Positions 26,036-34,032 of a stretch of DNA of 64,000 nucleotides are shown here, piece by piece. Under the pieces are notes generated by a model. That model saw nothing but the letters and a program-made list of their open reading frames with translations. It was not told where the DNA came from and did not search any database. The stretch is from positions 6,762,001 to 6,826,000 of the forward strand of contig NZ_AP018365.1 in NCBI RefSeq assembly GCF_016756395.1. Reading direction: 5' to 3'. The position numbers were made by a program, and so were the translations under genes. Position 1 is the first letter of the stretch. Every line of letters starts with the position of its first letter. Origin of the DNA: Streptomyces sp. SN-593. GTDB lineage: Bacteria; Actinomycetota; Actinomycetes; Streptomycetales; Streptomycetaceae.

Positions 26036-26148
26036 TCAACGGCAGGGGGCTTCCGCGTGAGCGTAGGCCGCCCGGGGCGCCGCGTCCCGCGGGTTTCCGG
26101 AACCTCCGCCACTGCGTACCGGCCCGGCTCCCGGAGTGCGGGGGCGCC

Positions 26149-27030
26149 CTACGGCAGGAGGCCGGCGCGCCTGGCGGCGACCACCGCTTCCAGGCGGGTG
26201 TGCGCCCCCAACTTCCGCATGGCCGACCGCAGGTAGCTCTTCACCGTCTCGGGCCGCAACCGCAGCCGCGCCGCGGCGGCGGCATTGGTCGCGCCGGAGG
26301 AGATGGAGCTGAGGACGTCGAGCTCGCGCGGCGTGAGCTGCGGCGCGCCGGGCGCCGGACCGGTCCGCGGCGCCTGCGGCGGCGCGCCGGCCGCCGCCAG
26401 CCGGATGCACGCGCTCAACAGCTCCTCGCGCAGCCGCGCGTCCGGCACCTGACCGGCCAGCGCCCGCAACTCCGCGTGCGCCTCGCGCACTTCCTCCCAC
26501 GCCCGCGGGTCCGCCGGCAGGGGAGCCTGAGCGAAGGAGAGCAGCCGCTGCGCCTCGTCCCTTATCACCAGCGCCTGCTCCAGCTCCCGCGCCGCGTCCA
26601 GCGCCACGTTCAGCGGCCGGTCGCCGAGCGCGAAGGGCTGCCGCAGCGCCCCGTAGAGCACCCCCCGCACCCGCCGCTGCACCACGACCGGCACCGCGAG
26701 CACCGACCGCAGGCCCTCGCTCGCCACCGCCGCGTCGTACTCGTGGCTGATCACCCGGGAGTCGCGGTACTCGGTGACGGCGTAGGGGCGGCCCATCGCG
26801 AGCGTCTTGCCGCCCAGACCGTTGCCGGTGGTGATCGCGAGGCCGCGCAGTGCCTCGGTGGCCGTGCCCGCCAGCTCGCTGATCCGGAACTGCCGCGCCC
26901 CGTAGCCGACCGGCAGCCCGCCGCCGCCCGCCACCAACCCGCCGAACGACACCGGCAACAGCCCCGACCTGCGCATCCGCAACAGCGCCGCGCGCACCTC
27001 GACCGACTCGCCGCGTCCGTTCACCCGCAT
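26149..27030 (-). CDS. GAF-domain LuxR-type transcriptional regulator
   Basis: The protein (293 residues from ATG 27028-27030) has an N-terminal GAF-like sensor domain (about residues 20-165, with GNGLGGKTLAMGRPYAVTEY and LAVPVVVQRRVRGVLYGAL) and a C-terminal LuxR helix-turn-helix (about 235-290: LTPRELDVLSSISSGATN, then RPETVKSYLRSAMRKLGAH). In-frame GTGs at 27031-27033 and 27070-27072 are alternative starts. It is divergent from two coupled acyl-CoA synthetase genes with an 85-base spacer, so it most likely activates or represses them in response to a small aromatic or acyl ligand (inference). Confidence 0.85.
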   Translation of the reverse strand: MRVNGRGESVEVRAALLRMRRSGLLPVSFGGLVAGGGGLPVGYGARQFRISELAGTATEALRGLAITTGNGLGGKTLAMGRPYAVTEYRDSRVISHEYDAAVASEGLRSVLAVPVVVQRRVRGVLYGALRQPFALGDRPLNVALDAARELEQALVIRDEAQRLLSFAQAPLPADPRAWEEVREAHAELRALAGQVPDARLREELLSACIRLAAAGAPPQAPRTGPAPGAPQLTPRELDVLSSISSGATNAAAAARLRLRPETVKSYLRSAMRKLGAHTRLEAVVAARRAGLLP

Positions 27031-27055
27031 CACCCCCTCACCCCCTTCCGGGGGT

Positions 27056-27073
27056 AGTGAGACCCACGTCACT
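27056..27073. promoter_or_regulatory. Inverted repeat AGTGA-N8-TCACT between LuxR and acyl-CoA synthetase genes
   Basis: The 5-base arms lie in the short divergent spacer, about 43 bases before the acyl-CoA synthetase start. A second hairpin, CCCCC-N4-GGGGG, is adjacent at 27041-27054. One of these may be the LuxR regulator site. Confidence 0.3.
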
Positions 27074-27115
27074 CCCGGACGATGCTACTCAGGGGTCCGT
27101 CGACGAGGAGGACAC

Positions 27116-28798
27116 ATGGCGGCATCGGACGCGACCGGGACCTTCCGGGAGGCCCGGGACTTCCTGCTGCGGCACCGTGAGGACTACCGGGCAGCCTACG
27201 ACGGCTTCGCCTGGCCGCGCCCCGAGCGGTTCAACTGGGCGCTGGACTGGTTCGACGTGATCGCCGCGGACCCCGAGCGCGCCGACCGGCCCGCGCTGTG
27301 GATCGTCGAGGAGGACGGCAGCCAGGCGCGCACCACCTTCCGGGAGATGTCCGCCCGCACCGACCGCGTCGCGAACTGGCTGCGCGGCCTCGGCGTGCGC
27401 GCCGGCGACCGGGTGCTGCTCATGCTCGGCAACCAGACCGAGCAGTGGGAGACCGCGCTCGCGCTGATGAAGCTGCGGGCGGTGGCCATCCCGGCCACCC
27501 CGCTGCTCGGCCCGGCCGACCTGCGCGACCGGATCGACCGCGGCCGGGCCCGGCACGTGGTGGTGCGCGCCGCCGACGTCCCGAAGTTCGCCGAGGTGCC
27601 CGGCGACTACACCCGGATCGCGGTCGGCGGCGCCCCCGCGCCGTGGCGGGCGTACGAGGACGCGTACACCGCCGACCCGCACTTCGTGCCCGACGGGCCG
27701 ACCCGCGGCGACGACCCGCTGATGCTGTACTTCACCTCCGGCACCACCGCCCGGCCCAAACTGGTCGAGCACACCCACCTGTCGTACCCGGCCGGCCACC
27801 TGGCCACCATGTACTGGATCGGGCTGCGCCCGGGCGACGTCCACCTGAACATCTCCTCGCCGGGCTGGGCCAAGCACGCCTGGTCCAGCCTGTTCGCGCC
27901 GTGGAACGCGGAGGCGACGGTCTTCGTGCACAGCTACACCCGGTTCGACCCGGCCCGGCTGATGGCGGAGATGGACCGGGCCGGGGTGACCAGCTTCTGC
28001 GCGCCGCCCACGGTGTGGCGGATGCTCATCCAGGCCGACCTGCGGGCCCTGGCCCACCCGCCGCGCGAGGCCGTCGCGGCCGGCGAACCGCTCAACCCCG
28101 AGGTGATCGAGCACGTCCGCCGGCTGTGGGGGGTGCTGATCCGCGACGGCTTCGGGCAGACCGAGACCGCCGTGCAGGTCGCCAACCCGCCCGGTGAGCT
28201 GGTCAAGGCCGGCTCGATGGGCCGGCCCACCCCCGGCTACACCGTCGCCCTGGTGGACCCGCAGACCGGCGAGCCCGGTGACGACGGCGAGATCTGCCTC
28301 GACCTGTCCCGCCGCCCGGTCGGCCTGATGACCGGGTACGCCGGCGACCCGGAGCGCACCGCCGAGGCGATGGCCGGCGGCTACTACCACACCGGCGACA
28401 TCGGCCACCGGGACGCGGACGGCTACATCACGTACGTCGGCCGCAGCGACGACGTCTTCAAGTCCTCCGACTACAAGATCTCGCCGTTCGAGCTGGAGAG
28501 CGCGCTGCTGGAGCACGAGGCGGTGGCCGAGGCCGCCGTGGTGCCCGCGCCGGACGAGCTGCGGCTGTCGGTGCCGAAGGCGTACGTCGTGCTCGCGGCC
28601 GGCTGGGAGCCGGACGGGGAGACCGCCAAGGCGATCTTCGCGCACTCCCGCGCGGTGCTCGCCCCCTACAAGCGGCTGCGGCGGCTGGAGTTCGCCGAGC
28701 TGCCCAAGACCGTCTCCGGCAAGATCCGCCGGATCGAGCTGCGCGAGGCGACCGCGCGCGACGGCAGCCACGAGTACCGCGAGGAGGACTACCGGTGA
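27116..28798 (+). CDS. Medium-chain-type acyl-CoA synthetase (AMP-binding)
   Basis: The 560-residue protein is an ANL-superfamily adenylating enzyme resembling acetyl/medium-chain acyl-CoA synthetases. Motifs include the P-loop-like YFTSGTTARPK, the DGFGQTE motif, YYHTGDIG and the C-terminal catalytic lysine in TVSGKIRR. It activates a carboxylic acid with ATP and joins it to CoA in the cytosol. A strong RBS (GAGGAGG) precedes the ATG. The stop overlaps the start of a second synthetase by four bases. The substrate cannot be told; medium-chain or aromatic acids are typical of the group. Confidence 0.9.
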   Translation: MAASDATGTFREARDFLLRHREDYRAAYDGFAWPRPERFNWALDWFDVIAADPERADRPALWIVEEDGSQARTTFREMSARTDRVANWLRGLGVRAGDRVLLMLGNQTEQWETALALMKLRAVAIPATPLLGPADLRDRIDRGRARHVVVRAADVPKFAEVPGDYTRIAVGGAPAPWRAYEDAYTADPHFVPDGPTRGDDPLMLYFTSGTTARPKLVEHTHLSYPAGHLATMYWIGLRPGDVHLNISSPGWAKHAWSSLFAPWNAEATVFVHSYTRFDPARLMAEMDRAGVTSFCAPPTVWRMLIQADLRALAHPPREAVAAGEPLNPEVIEHVRRLWGVLIRDGFGQTETAVQVANPPGELVKAGSMGRPTPGYTVALVDPQTGEPGDDGEICLDLSRRPVGLMTGYAGDPERTAEAMAGGYYHTGDIGHRDADGYITYVGRSDDVFKSSDYKISPFELESALLEHEAVAEAAVVPAPDELRLSVPKAYVVLAAGWEPDGETAKAIFAHSRAVLAPYKRLRRLEFAELPKTVSGKIRRIELREATARDGSHEYREEDYR

Positions 28799-30450
28799 GC
28801 GACACCGACACGACCGGGACGGTCACCGGCACCGCGCCGGCCGAACCGTCCTACGCGCACGGCACCGGCGGCACCCCGCTGCTCGGCGACACGATAGGGC
28901 GCAACCTCGACCGGGCGCTGGCCGCGCACGCCGACCGCGACGCGCTGGTGGACGTCGCCGGCGGACGGCGCTGGACGTACCGCGAGTTCGGCGCCGACGT
29001 CGACGCGCTGGCCCGCGGACTGGCCGCCCACGGGGTGCGCAAGGGCGACCGGGTCGGCATCTGGGCGGTCAACTGCCCGGAGTGGGTGCTGGTCCAGTAC
29101 GCCACCGCCCGGCTCGGCGCGATCATGGTGAACATCAACCCCGCCTACCGGCTGCACGAGCTGGCGTTCGTGCTCAAGCAGTCCGGCATCGAGGTGCTGG
29201 TCGCCTCGACCGAGTACCGCACCAGCGACTACCGCGCGATGGCCGCCGAGGTCCGCGGCGACTGCCCGCGGCTGCGCGAGGTGGTGCACATCGGCGACCC
29301 GGAGTGGGACGCGCTGATGGCGGCGGGCGCCGACCTGCCCGCCGACTACCTCGCCGTCCAGGAGGCGTCGCTGAGCTGCGACGAACCGGTCAACATCCAG
29401 TACACCTCCGGCACCACCGGCTTCCCCAAGGGCGCCACCCTCTCGCACCACAACATCCTCAACAACGGCTACTTCGTGGGCGGCACGGTCGGCTACACCG
29501 AGCAGGACCGGGTCTGCCTGCCGGTGCCCTTCTACCACTGCTTCGGCATGGTGATGGGCAACCTCGGCATCACCTCGCACGCCGCCTGCATCGTCATCCC
29601 GGCGCCCTCGTTCGACCCGGCCGCCACGCTGCGCGCGGTGGAGCAGGAGCGCTGCACCTCGCTCTACGGCGTGCCCACCATGTTCATCGCCGAGCTGGGC
29701 CTGCCCGACTTCGCCTCCTACGACCTCAGCTCGCTGCGCACCGGGATCATGGCCGGCTCGCCGTGCCCCACCGAGGTGATGAAGCGGGTGATGTCGGAGA
29801 TGCACATGGCCGAGGTGTCGATCTGCTACGGCATGACCGAGACCTCGCCGGTGTCCACCCAGACCCGCCGGGACGACGACCTGGAGCACCGTACCGAGAC
29901 CGTGGGCCGGGTCCTGCCGCACCTGGAGGTGAAGGTCGTGGACCCTACCTCGGGCGTCACCGTTCCCCGCGGCACCCCGGGTGAGCTGTGCACCCGGGGC
30001 TACTCGGTGATGCTCGGCTACTGGGACGAGCCGCAGCGCACCGCGGAGGCCGTGGACGACGGGCGCTGGATGCACACCGGCGACCTCGCGGTGATGCGCG
30101 AGGACGGCTACGTCGCCGTGGTGGGCCGGATCAAGGACGTGATCATCCGCGGCGGCGAGAACGTCTACCCGCGCGAGGTCGAGGAGTTCCTCTACACCCA
30201 CCCGAAGGTCTCCGACGTGCAGGTGGTCGGGGTGCCCGACGAGCACTTCGGCGAGGAGGTCCTCGCCTGCGTGATACCGCGCGACCCGGCCGACCCGCCC
30301 ACCCTCGCCGAGGTCGCCGACTTCTGCGCCGGCCGGCTCGCGCACTACAAGGTGCCGCGCCACCTGCGCGTCCTGGACGCCTTCCCGATGACGGTCAGCG
30401 GCAAGGTGCGCAAGATCGAGCTGCGCGAGGGGTTCGGCGCGCGGGGCTGA
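28795..30450 (+). CDS. Acyl-CoA synthetase, FadD/ACSF2-like (AMP-binding)
   Basis: The 551-residue enzyme starts at GTG 28795 in a GTGA overlap with the preceding synthetase. It shows QYTSGTTGFPKGA, CYGMTETSP, WMHTGDLA, RGGENVYPREVEEF and the C-terminal TVSGKVRKIEL lysine motif. This combination matches ACSF2-like and fatty-acid-CoA ligases. The two tandem synthetases belong to different subfamilies, so they probably act on different chain lengths or on two acids of one degradative route. A small palindrome (30463-30478) lies after the stop. Confidence 0.9.
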   Translation: MSDTDTTGTVTGTAPAEPSYAHGTGGTPLLGDTIGRNLDRALAAHADRDALVDVAGGRRWTYREFGADVDALARGLAAHGVRKGDRVGIWAVNCPEWVLVQYATARLGAIMVNINPAYRLHELAFVLKQSGIEVLVASTEYRTSDYRAMAAEVRGDCPRLREVVHIGDPEWDALMAAGADLPADYLAVQEASLSCDEPVNIQYTSGTTGFPKGATLSHHNILNNGYFVGGTVGYTEQDRVCLPVPFYHCFGMVMGNLGITSHAACIVIPAPSFDPAATLRAVEQERCTSLYGVPTMFIAELGLPDFASYDLSSLRTGIMAGSPCPTEVMKRVMSEMHMAEVSICYGMTETSPVSTQTRRDDDLEHRTETVGRVLPHLEVKVVDPTSGVTVPRGTPGELCTRGYSVMLGYWDEPQRTAEAVDDGRWMHTGDLAVMREDGYVAVVGRIKDVIIRGGENVYPREVEEFLYTHPKVSDVQVVGVPDEHFGEEVLACVIPRDPADPPTLAEVADFCAGRLAHYKVPRHLRVLDAFPMTVSGKVRKIELREGFGARG

Positions 30451-30504
30451 CGGCGGCCGGACCGGTCGGCGCCGACCGTGCGGGGAGCGGGTGCCGCGCC
30501 GCGC

Positions 30505-31230
30505 TCAGCACCGCCGGGCGAGCCGGTCGGCGGCCTCGTTGACCGGCTGCGGCGTGCCCGTCAGGTCCAGGACGAACAGCGGCACCGCGAGCTGGTCGGC
30601 CCGCAGCCGCGCGTCGTGGGCGTACCCGGCCAGTGAGAAGAACGCGCCGGTGGCGTCCTCGTTGAGGCAGTTGAGCCACAGGCACTCGACGTCCCGCAGC
30701 GGGGTGGGCAGCGTGGTCGGGTCCACCTGGGCGACCAGGTCGTCCCCGCGCAGGTCGATGCCGCTGGCGGTACGGTCGCCGGCCAGCCGGACGTTCCCGA
30801 AGCCGAGCCACTTCAGGTAGTGGGCGGCGGCGCTCAGCGCGTCCCGGGCGGTGCGGATCGTGACCGGGCGGAACGGCGGCCGGCGGGTGGGTGGAGGCGG
30901 GACCTGCCCGGCCGGCTCGGGCGCCCCCTCGTGGGGCGCCGGCGCCGTGGCCCGCCCCGGCTCGGCCGCGCCGCCCGCGACCGGCAGCCGTACCAGCGCG
31001 CCGCACACGCAGTCGAACTCCGGCTGCGGCCACTGGTCCGAGCGCCCGCACTCCGGGCAGCGCAGCCGGACCCAGGAGTCGTCCCAGGAGCGGTGCAGCA
31101 CCTGCACGGGCTGGCCGCCGGGCAGGACCGCAGCGGCGAGCGGGTTGCCGCAGGCGCACGGAAACGTCGGGGCGGTGTAGCCGCGCTCCCGCCCGCAGGC
31201 GGGGCAGCGCACCGGCACGCTCTCAGCCAT
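30505..31230 (-). CDS. Double zinc-ribbon protein with restriction-endonuclease-like C-terminal domain
   Basis: The 241-residue protein has two zinc-ribbon-like cysteine sets (CPAC with CACG, about residues 9-26; CPEC with CVCG, about 58-76), a Pro-rich linker (about 85-120) and a C-terminal domain resembling Mrr-type endonucleases (about 125-240). In that domain SGIDLRGDDLVAQVD occupies the place of the usual D-(x)n-ExK core, with aspartate where the catalytic lysine is expected, so it may be a nuclease-dead relative. The function is unknown. It converges with the acyl-CoA synthetases and is divergent from the purine-catabolism genes. Confidence 0.6.
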   Translation of the reverse strand: MAESVPVRCPACGRERGYTAPTFPCACGNPLAAAVLPGGQPVQVLHRSWDDSWVRLRCPECGRSDQWPQPEFDCVCGALVRLPVAGGAAEPGRATAPAPHEGAPEPAGQVPPPPTRRPPFRPVTIRTARDALSAAAHYLKWLGFGNVRLAGDRTASGIDLRGDDLVAQVDPTTLPTPLRDVECLWLNCLNEDATGAFFSLAGYAHDARLRADQLAVPLFVLDLTGTPQPVNEAADRLARRC

Positions 31231-31456
31231 CGCTCGCAACTCCCGTCCGGCCCCGGCGGTTTCGGGCCGGGGCGTCGTGCACCCATAGTGCAGGAACTCG
31301 GCGCCGGTGTGACCGTTCCGCCGCAAGCAGTGAGCGTATGGAGTATCCGGGGCGGCGCCGTGCGCGTACCGGCCGGCTCCGGCGGGGTTAAGGTCGCCTG
31401 CGGGCCGCCTCCGCGGTGGAGGGCCCGCGAAGCCGCAAGTCACCGTGGGGGCAGTC

Positions 31457-31708
31457 GTGAGAATGAGGCTGGAGTTCACCACCGAGCCGTTCGACCTCCA
31501 GGAGCCGCCCGCGCACGCGATGGAGGCGCGCGAGGTGCTGCGGGACGGGACGCTGGAGGCCGTCGACGTCGGCCCGTTCGGCAACAGCGCCGAGGGCGAC
31601 CTGGAGGCGGTGATCGCGGCGGTCGGCGAGCTGCTGCGGCGCACCACGGCGGTCGGCGCCACCCGCGTCTCGCTCCAGGTCAGCGTGCTGGGCGAGGAGG
31701 CGCGGTGA
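31457..31708 (+). CDS. Small thiamine-binding-like (MTH1187/YkoF-type) protein
   Basis: The 83-residue protein reads MRMRLEFTTEPF from GTG 31457, five bases after a GGGGG ribosome binding site; ATG 31463 is an alternative. Its pattern, with a VDVGPFGNSAEGD turn and a closing ATRVSLQVSVL strand, resembles the MTH1187/YkoF thiamine-binding fold. It overlaps the next gene by GTGA. It heads a unit that leads into the urate-degradation genes. A regulatory or ligand-sensing role is possible; the family match is moderate. Confidence 0.6.
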   Translation: MRMRLEFTTEPFDLQEPPAHAMEAREVLRDGTLEAVDVGPFGNSAEGDLEAVIAAVGELLRRTTAVGATRVSLQVSVLGEEAR

Positions 31709-32085
31709 GCGACCAGGAGCGCAGGTCCGCCTTCGTCGCCGCGGTGCGGCCCCTGGTGGACGCGATGGGCGGGCGGGTGCTGCCGCCGGGCGAGGCGGAG
31801 GGCGACGACGTGGTGCTGAGCTGGGAGGGCGAGCCGGCCGTCGCCGTGCGCCTGCCGCACCTGGCCGACTCCCTCGACCACCTGCTCGCCGACCTCCGGC
31901 GCCGGCACGGCCCGCTCCACGAACTGGGCCGCAGGGAGAAGCAGGCCGTGGTCCGGGTCCTGGAGGAGCGCGGCGCGTTCGTGCTGCGGCACGGGGTGGA
32001 GACCGTGGCGTCGGCCCTGGGGGTCAGCCGCTTCACCGTCTACAACTACCTGAACAGGGAGAACGCGGCCCGCGAGGTGAAGTGA
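31705..32085 (+). CDS. Helix-turn-helix protein upstream of the urate genes
   Basis: The 126-residue protein begins at GTG 31705, overlapping the stop of the gene before it. The C-terminal half has a Fis/PucR-like helix-turn-helix, ETVASALGVSRFTVYNYLN, preceded by a helix ELGRREKQAVVRVLEERGAF. The N-terminal half is a small alpha/beta region. It is probably a DNA-binding regulator or partner protein of the urate pathway, since it stands directly upstream of uraD. Its own target cannot be shown. Confidence 0.7.
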   Translation: MSDQERRSAFVAAVRPLVDAMGGRVLPPGEAEGDDVVLSWEGEPAVAVRLPHLADSLDHLLADLRRRHGPLHELGRREKQAVVRVLEERGAFVLRHGVETVASALGVSRFTVYNYLNRENAAREVK

Positions 32086-32121
32086 GCGCACGGCGGCGGC
32101 CGTTCGCGGAGCCCGGAGTTT

Positions 32122-32162
32122 TCAACAAACTGTTGACGCCCGCGCGCGGCGGCTCGTAGCTT
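32122..32162 (+). promoter_or_regulatory. uraD promoter with overlapping operator TCAAC-N5-GTTGA
   Basis: The -35 TTGACG (32133-32138) and -10 TAGCTT (32157-32162) are 18 bases apart. The perfect palindrome TCAAC-AAACT-GTTGA (32122-32136) covers the -35. The predicted start of transcription, seven bases after the -10, coincides with the GTG start of uraD at 32169, so the message is probably leaderless. The same 15-bp motif occurs at allB and, degenerately, at aceB. Confidence 0.65.
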
Positions 32163-32168
32163 GCGGGG

Positions 32169-32672
32169 GTGACATCCAGCGCTTCGCCGGGCCTGGCCCG
32201 GTTCAACGCGGCCGACGGGCGTGCCGCCGCCGAGCTGCTGCACGACGTGTGCGCCAGCCGGGTGTGGGGCGCGGCGGTCGCGGCCGGGCGGCCGTACCAC
32301 CGGCTGGCGGACCTGCTCGCGGCGAGCGACGCGGCGATGGCGGCGCTGACCGCCGCCGACCTGCGCGAGGCGGTCTCCGGCCACCCGCCGATCGGCCGCC
32401 CCACCCCGGGCGACCCGACGTCGGCACGCGAGCAGCGCGGGGTCGGCGACGCCGAGCGGGACGAACTCCTCCGGCTGAACCTCGCCTACCAGGAGGCGCA
32501 CGGCCACGTCTTCCTGATCTGCGCCACCGGCCGTACCGGCGCCCAGATGCTGGCCGCGCTGAAGGAGCGGATCGGCAACAGCGCGGCCGACGAGCGCGAG
32601 ATCGTCCGGGCCGAGCTGGGAAGGATCAACCGGATCAGGCTGGCCCGCCGCACCGAGGAGGACCCCGCATGA
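32169..32672 (+). CDS. uraD: OHCU decarboxylase
   Basis: The 167-residue protein is 2-oxo-4-hydroxy-4-carboxy-5-ureidoimidazoline decarboxylase, the last enzyme from urate to (S)-allantoin. The catalytic histidine motif SGHPPIG (about residue 72) and the family block FLICATGRTGAQML, with a basic C-terminal helix, are present. The GTG start has only a G-run directly adjoining it, so no proper Shine-Dalgarno spacing exists; the promoter position suggests leaderless translation. It overlaps uraH by four bases (ATGA). Confidence 0.92.
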   Translation: MTSSASPGLARFNAADGRAAAELLHDVCASRVWGAAVAAGRPYHRLADLLAASDAAMAALTAADLREAVSGHPPIGRPTPGDPTSAREQRGVGDAERDELLRLNLAYQEAHGHVFLICATGRTGAQMLAALKERIGNSAADEREIVRAELGRINRIRLARRTEEDPA

Positions 32673-33106
32673 CGGCAGCGCCGCAGGACCCGCGGCCCCG
32701 GACCGACCAGGAACAGGCCGCCCCCGTGCGCGCCGTCTCGGTGTCCACCCACGTCCTCGACACCGGCGCCGGGCATCCGGCGGCCGGCGTCGGCGTCGAA
32801 CTGGCGGTCAGGACCGGGCCCGACGCGCCCTGGCAGGAGCACGGCGCGTCGGCCACCGACGCGGACGGCCGGTGCCGGGACCTGCCCGCGCTGCCCCGGC
32901 ACGCCACGCAGGCGCGGCTCCGCTTCGCCGTGGAGCCCTACCTCGGCCGGCAGGCCGGGTCCCGGCCGGGGGCGCGGCAGGACGACCCCCGCGGCGGCGT
33001 GTTCTTCCCCGAGGTGGCGACCGTGTTCACGGTCGTGCCCGGCGAGCACTACCACGTCCCCCTGCTCCTCAGCCCGTTCGGCTACTCCGTATACCGAGGG
33101 AGCTAG
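32669..33106 (+). CDS. uraH: Hydroxyisourate hydrolase
   Basis: The 145-residue transthyretin-like protein hydrolyses 5-hydroxyisourate to OHCU. It has the N-terminal STHVLDTGAGHPAAGV block, with its catalytic histidine, and ends in the diagnostic Y-R-G-S C-terminus. About 22 N-terminal residues precede the conserved core. It overlaps uraD upstream and is four bases from the urate oxidase gene, so the three enzymes of urate to allantoin conversion are made together. Confidence 0.94.
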   Translation: MTAAPQDPRPRTDQEQAAPVRAVSVSTHVLDTGAGHPAAGVGVELAVRTGPDAPWQEHGASATDADGRCRDLPALPRHATQARLRFAVEPYLGRQAGSRPGARQDDPRGGVFFPEVATVFTVVPGEHYHVPLLLSPFGYSVYRGS

Positions 33107-33110
33107 CACC

Positions 33111-34019
33111 ATGACCGCGCACACCAGTCCCGCCCGCGTCGCCCGGCTCGGGCAGAACCAGTACGGCAAGGCCGAGGTCCGGGTGGTCCGGGTGGTACGC
33201 GACGGCGCGACCCACCACCTGAAGGACCTCAACGTGTCGGTGTCGCTGTCCGGCGCGATGGACGACGTCCACCTGTCCGGCTCCAACGCCAACGTGCTGA
33301 CCACCGACGCCACCAAGAACACCGTCTACGCCTTCGCGCAGAAGCACGGCGTGCAGTCCGCGGAGGCGTTCGCGATCCACCTGGCCCGGCACTTCGTCAC
33401 CCGCCAGGAGGCGATCCACCGCGCCCGCGTCCGCGTCGAGGAGTACGCCTGGGACCGGATCGGACCCCGGGAGGGCGGCCACTCCTTCGTCCGCGACGCC
33501 CGCGAGACCCGCACCACCGAGGTCGGCTACGACGGCACGCGCTGGCAGGTGGTCTCCGGGCTGAAGGACCTGGTGGTGCTCAACTCGACCGACTCCGAGT
33601 TCTGGGGCTTCGCCAGGGACGAGTACACCACCCTGGAGGAGACCCGCGACCGCATCCTCGCCACCGAGGTCGCCGCACGCTGGCGGTTCGCCTGGAACAG
33701 CGACGACCAGTCGCCGCCCGCCTGGGAGGAGGAGTACGCGCGCGTCCGCGGCCACCTGCTGGACGCCTTCGCCGGGACCTACTCCTTCTCCCTCCAGCAG
33801 ACCCTCTACGCCATGGGCGCCCGCGTCATCGAGCAGACCCCCGGTGTGGACGAGATACGCCTGTCGCTGCCGAACCGGCACCACTTCCTGGTCGACCTCG
33901 CACCGTTCGGCCTGGAGAACGACAACGAGGTGTACTACGCCGCCGACCGCCCGTACGGCCTCATCGAGGGCACGGTGCTGCGGGAGGGCGCCGAGGCCGC
34001 GATCCCGGTGACGGACTGA
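33111..34019 (+). CDS. uox: Urate oxidase (uricase)
   Basis: The 302-residue cofactor-free enzyme oxidises urate to 5-hydroxyisourate with oxygen. Visible family residues are the lysine in NQYGKAEVRV, the threonine in VLTTDATKNTVYAFA and the histidine in LPNRHHFLVDL, corresponding to the Lys-Thr-His catalytic system. The length is normal. GAGGGAG lies upstream of the ATG. It is the third gene of the uraD-uraH-uox unit and is followed by an amidohydrolase gene after 13 bases. Confidence 0.95.
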   Translation: MTAHTSPARVARLGQNQYGKAEVRVVRVVRDGATHHLKDLNVSVSLSGAMDDVHLSGSNANVLTTDATKNTVYAFAQKHGVQSAEAFAIHLARHFVTRQEAIHRARVRVEEYAWDRIGPREGGHSFVRDARETRTTEVGYDGTRWQVVSGLKDLVVLNSTDSEFWGFARDEYTTLEETRDRILATEVAARWRFAWNSDDQSPPAWEEEYARVRGHLLDAFAGTYSFSLQQTLYAMGARVIEQTPGVDEIRLSLPNRHHFLVDLAPFGLENDNEVYYAADRPYGLIEGTVLREGAEAAIPVTD

Positions 34020-34032
34020 GAGGGCGGACGGC

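Noticed and set aside
30820..32085. Single long plus-strand protein of 421 codons ending in the HTH gene
   Set aside because: The first two thirds are low-complexity shadow of the zinc-ribbon gene; the real HTH gene starts at GTG 31705, coupled to the small gene before it.
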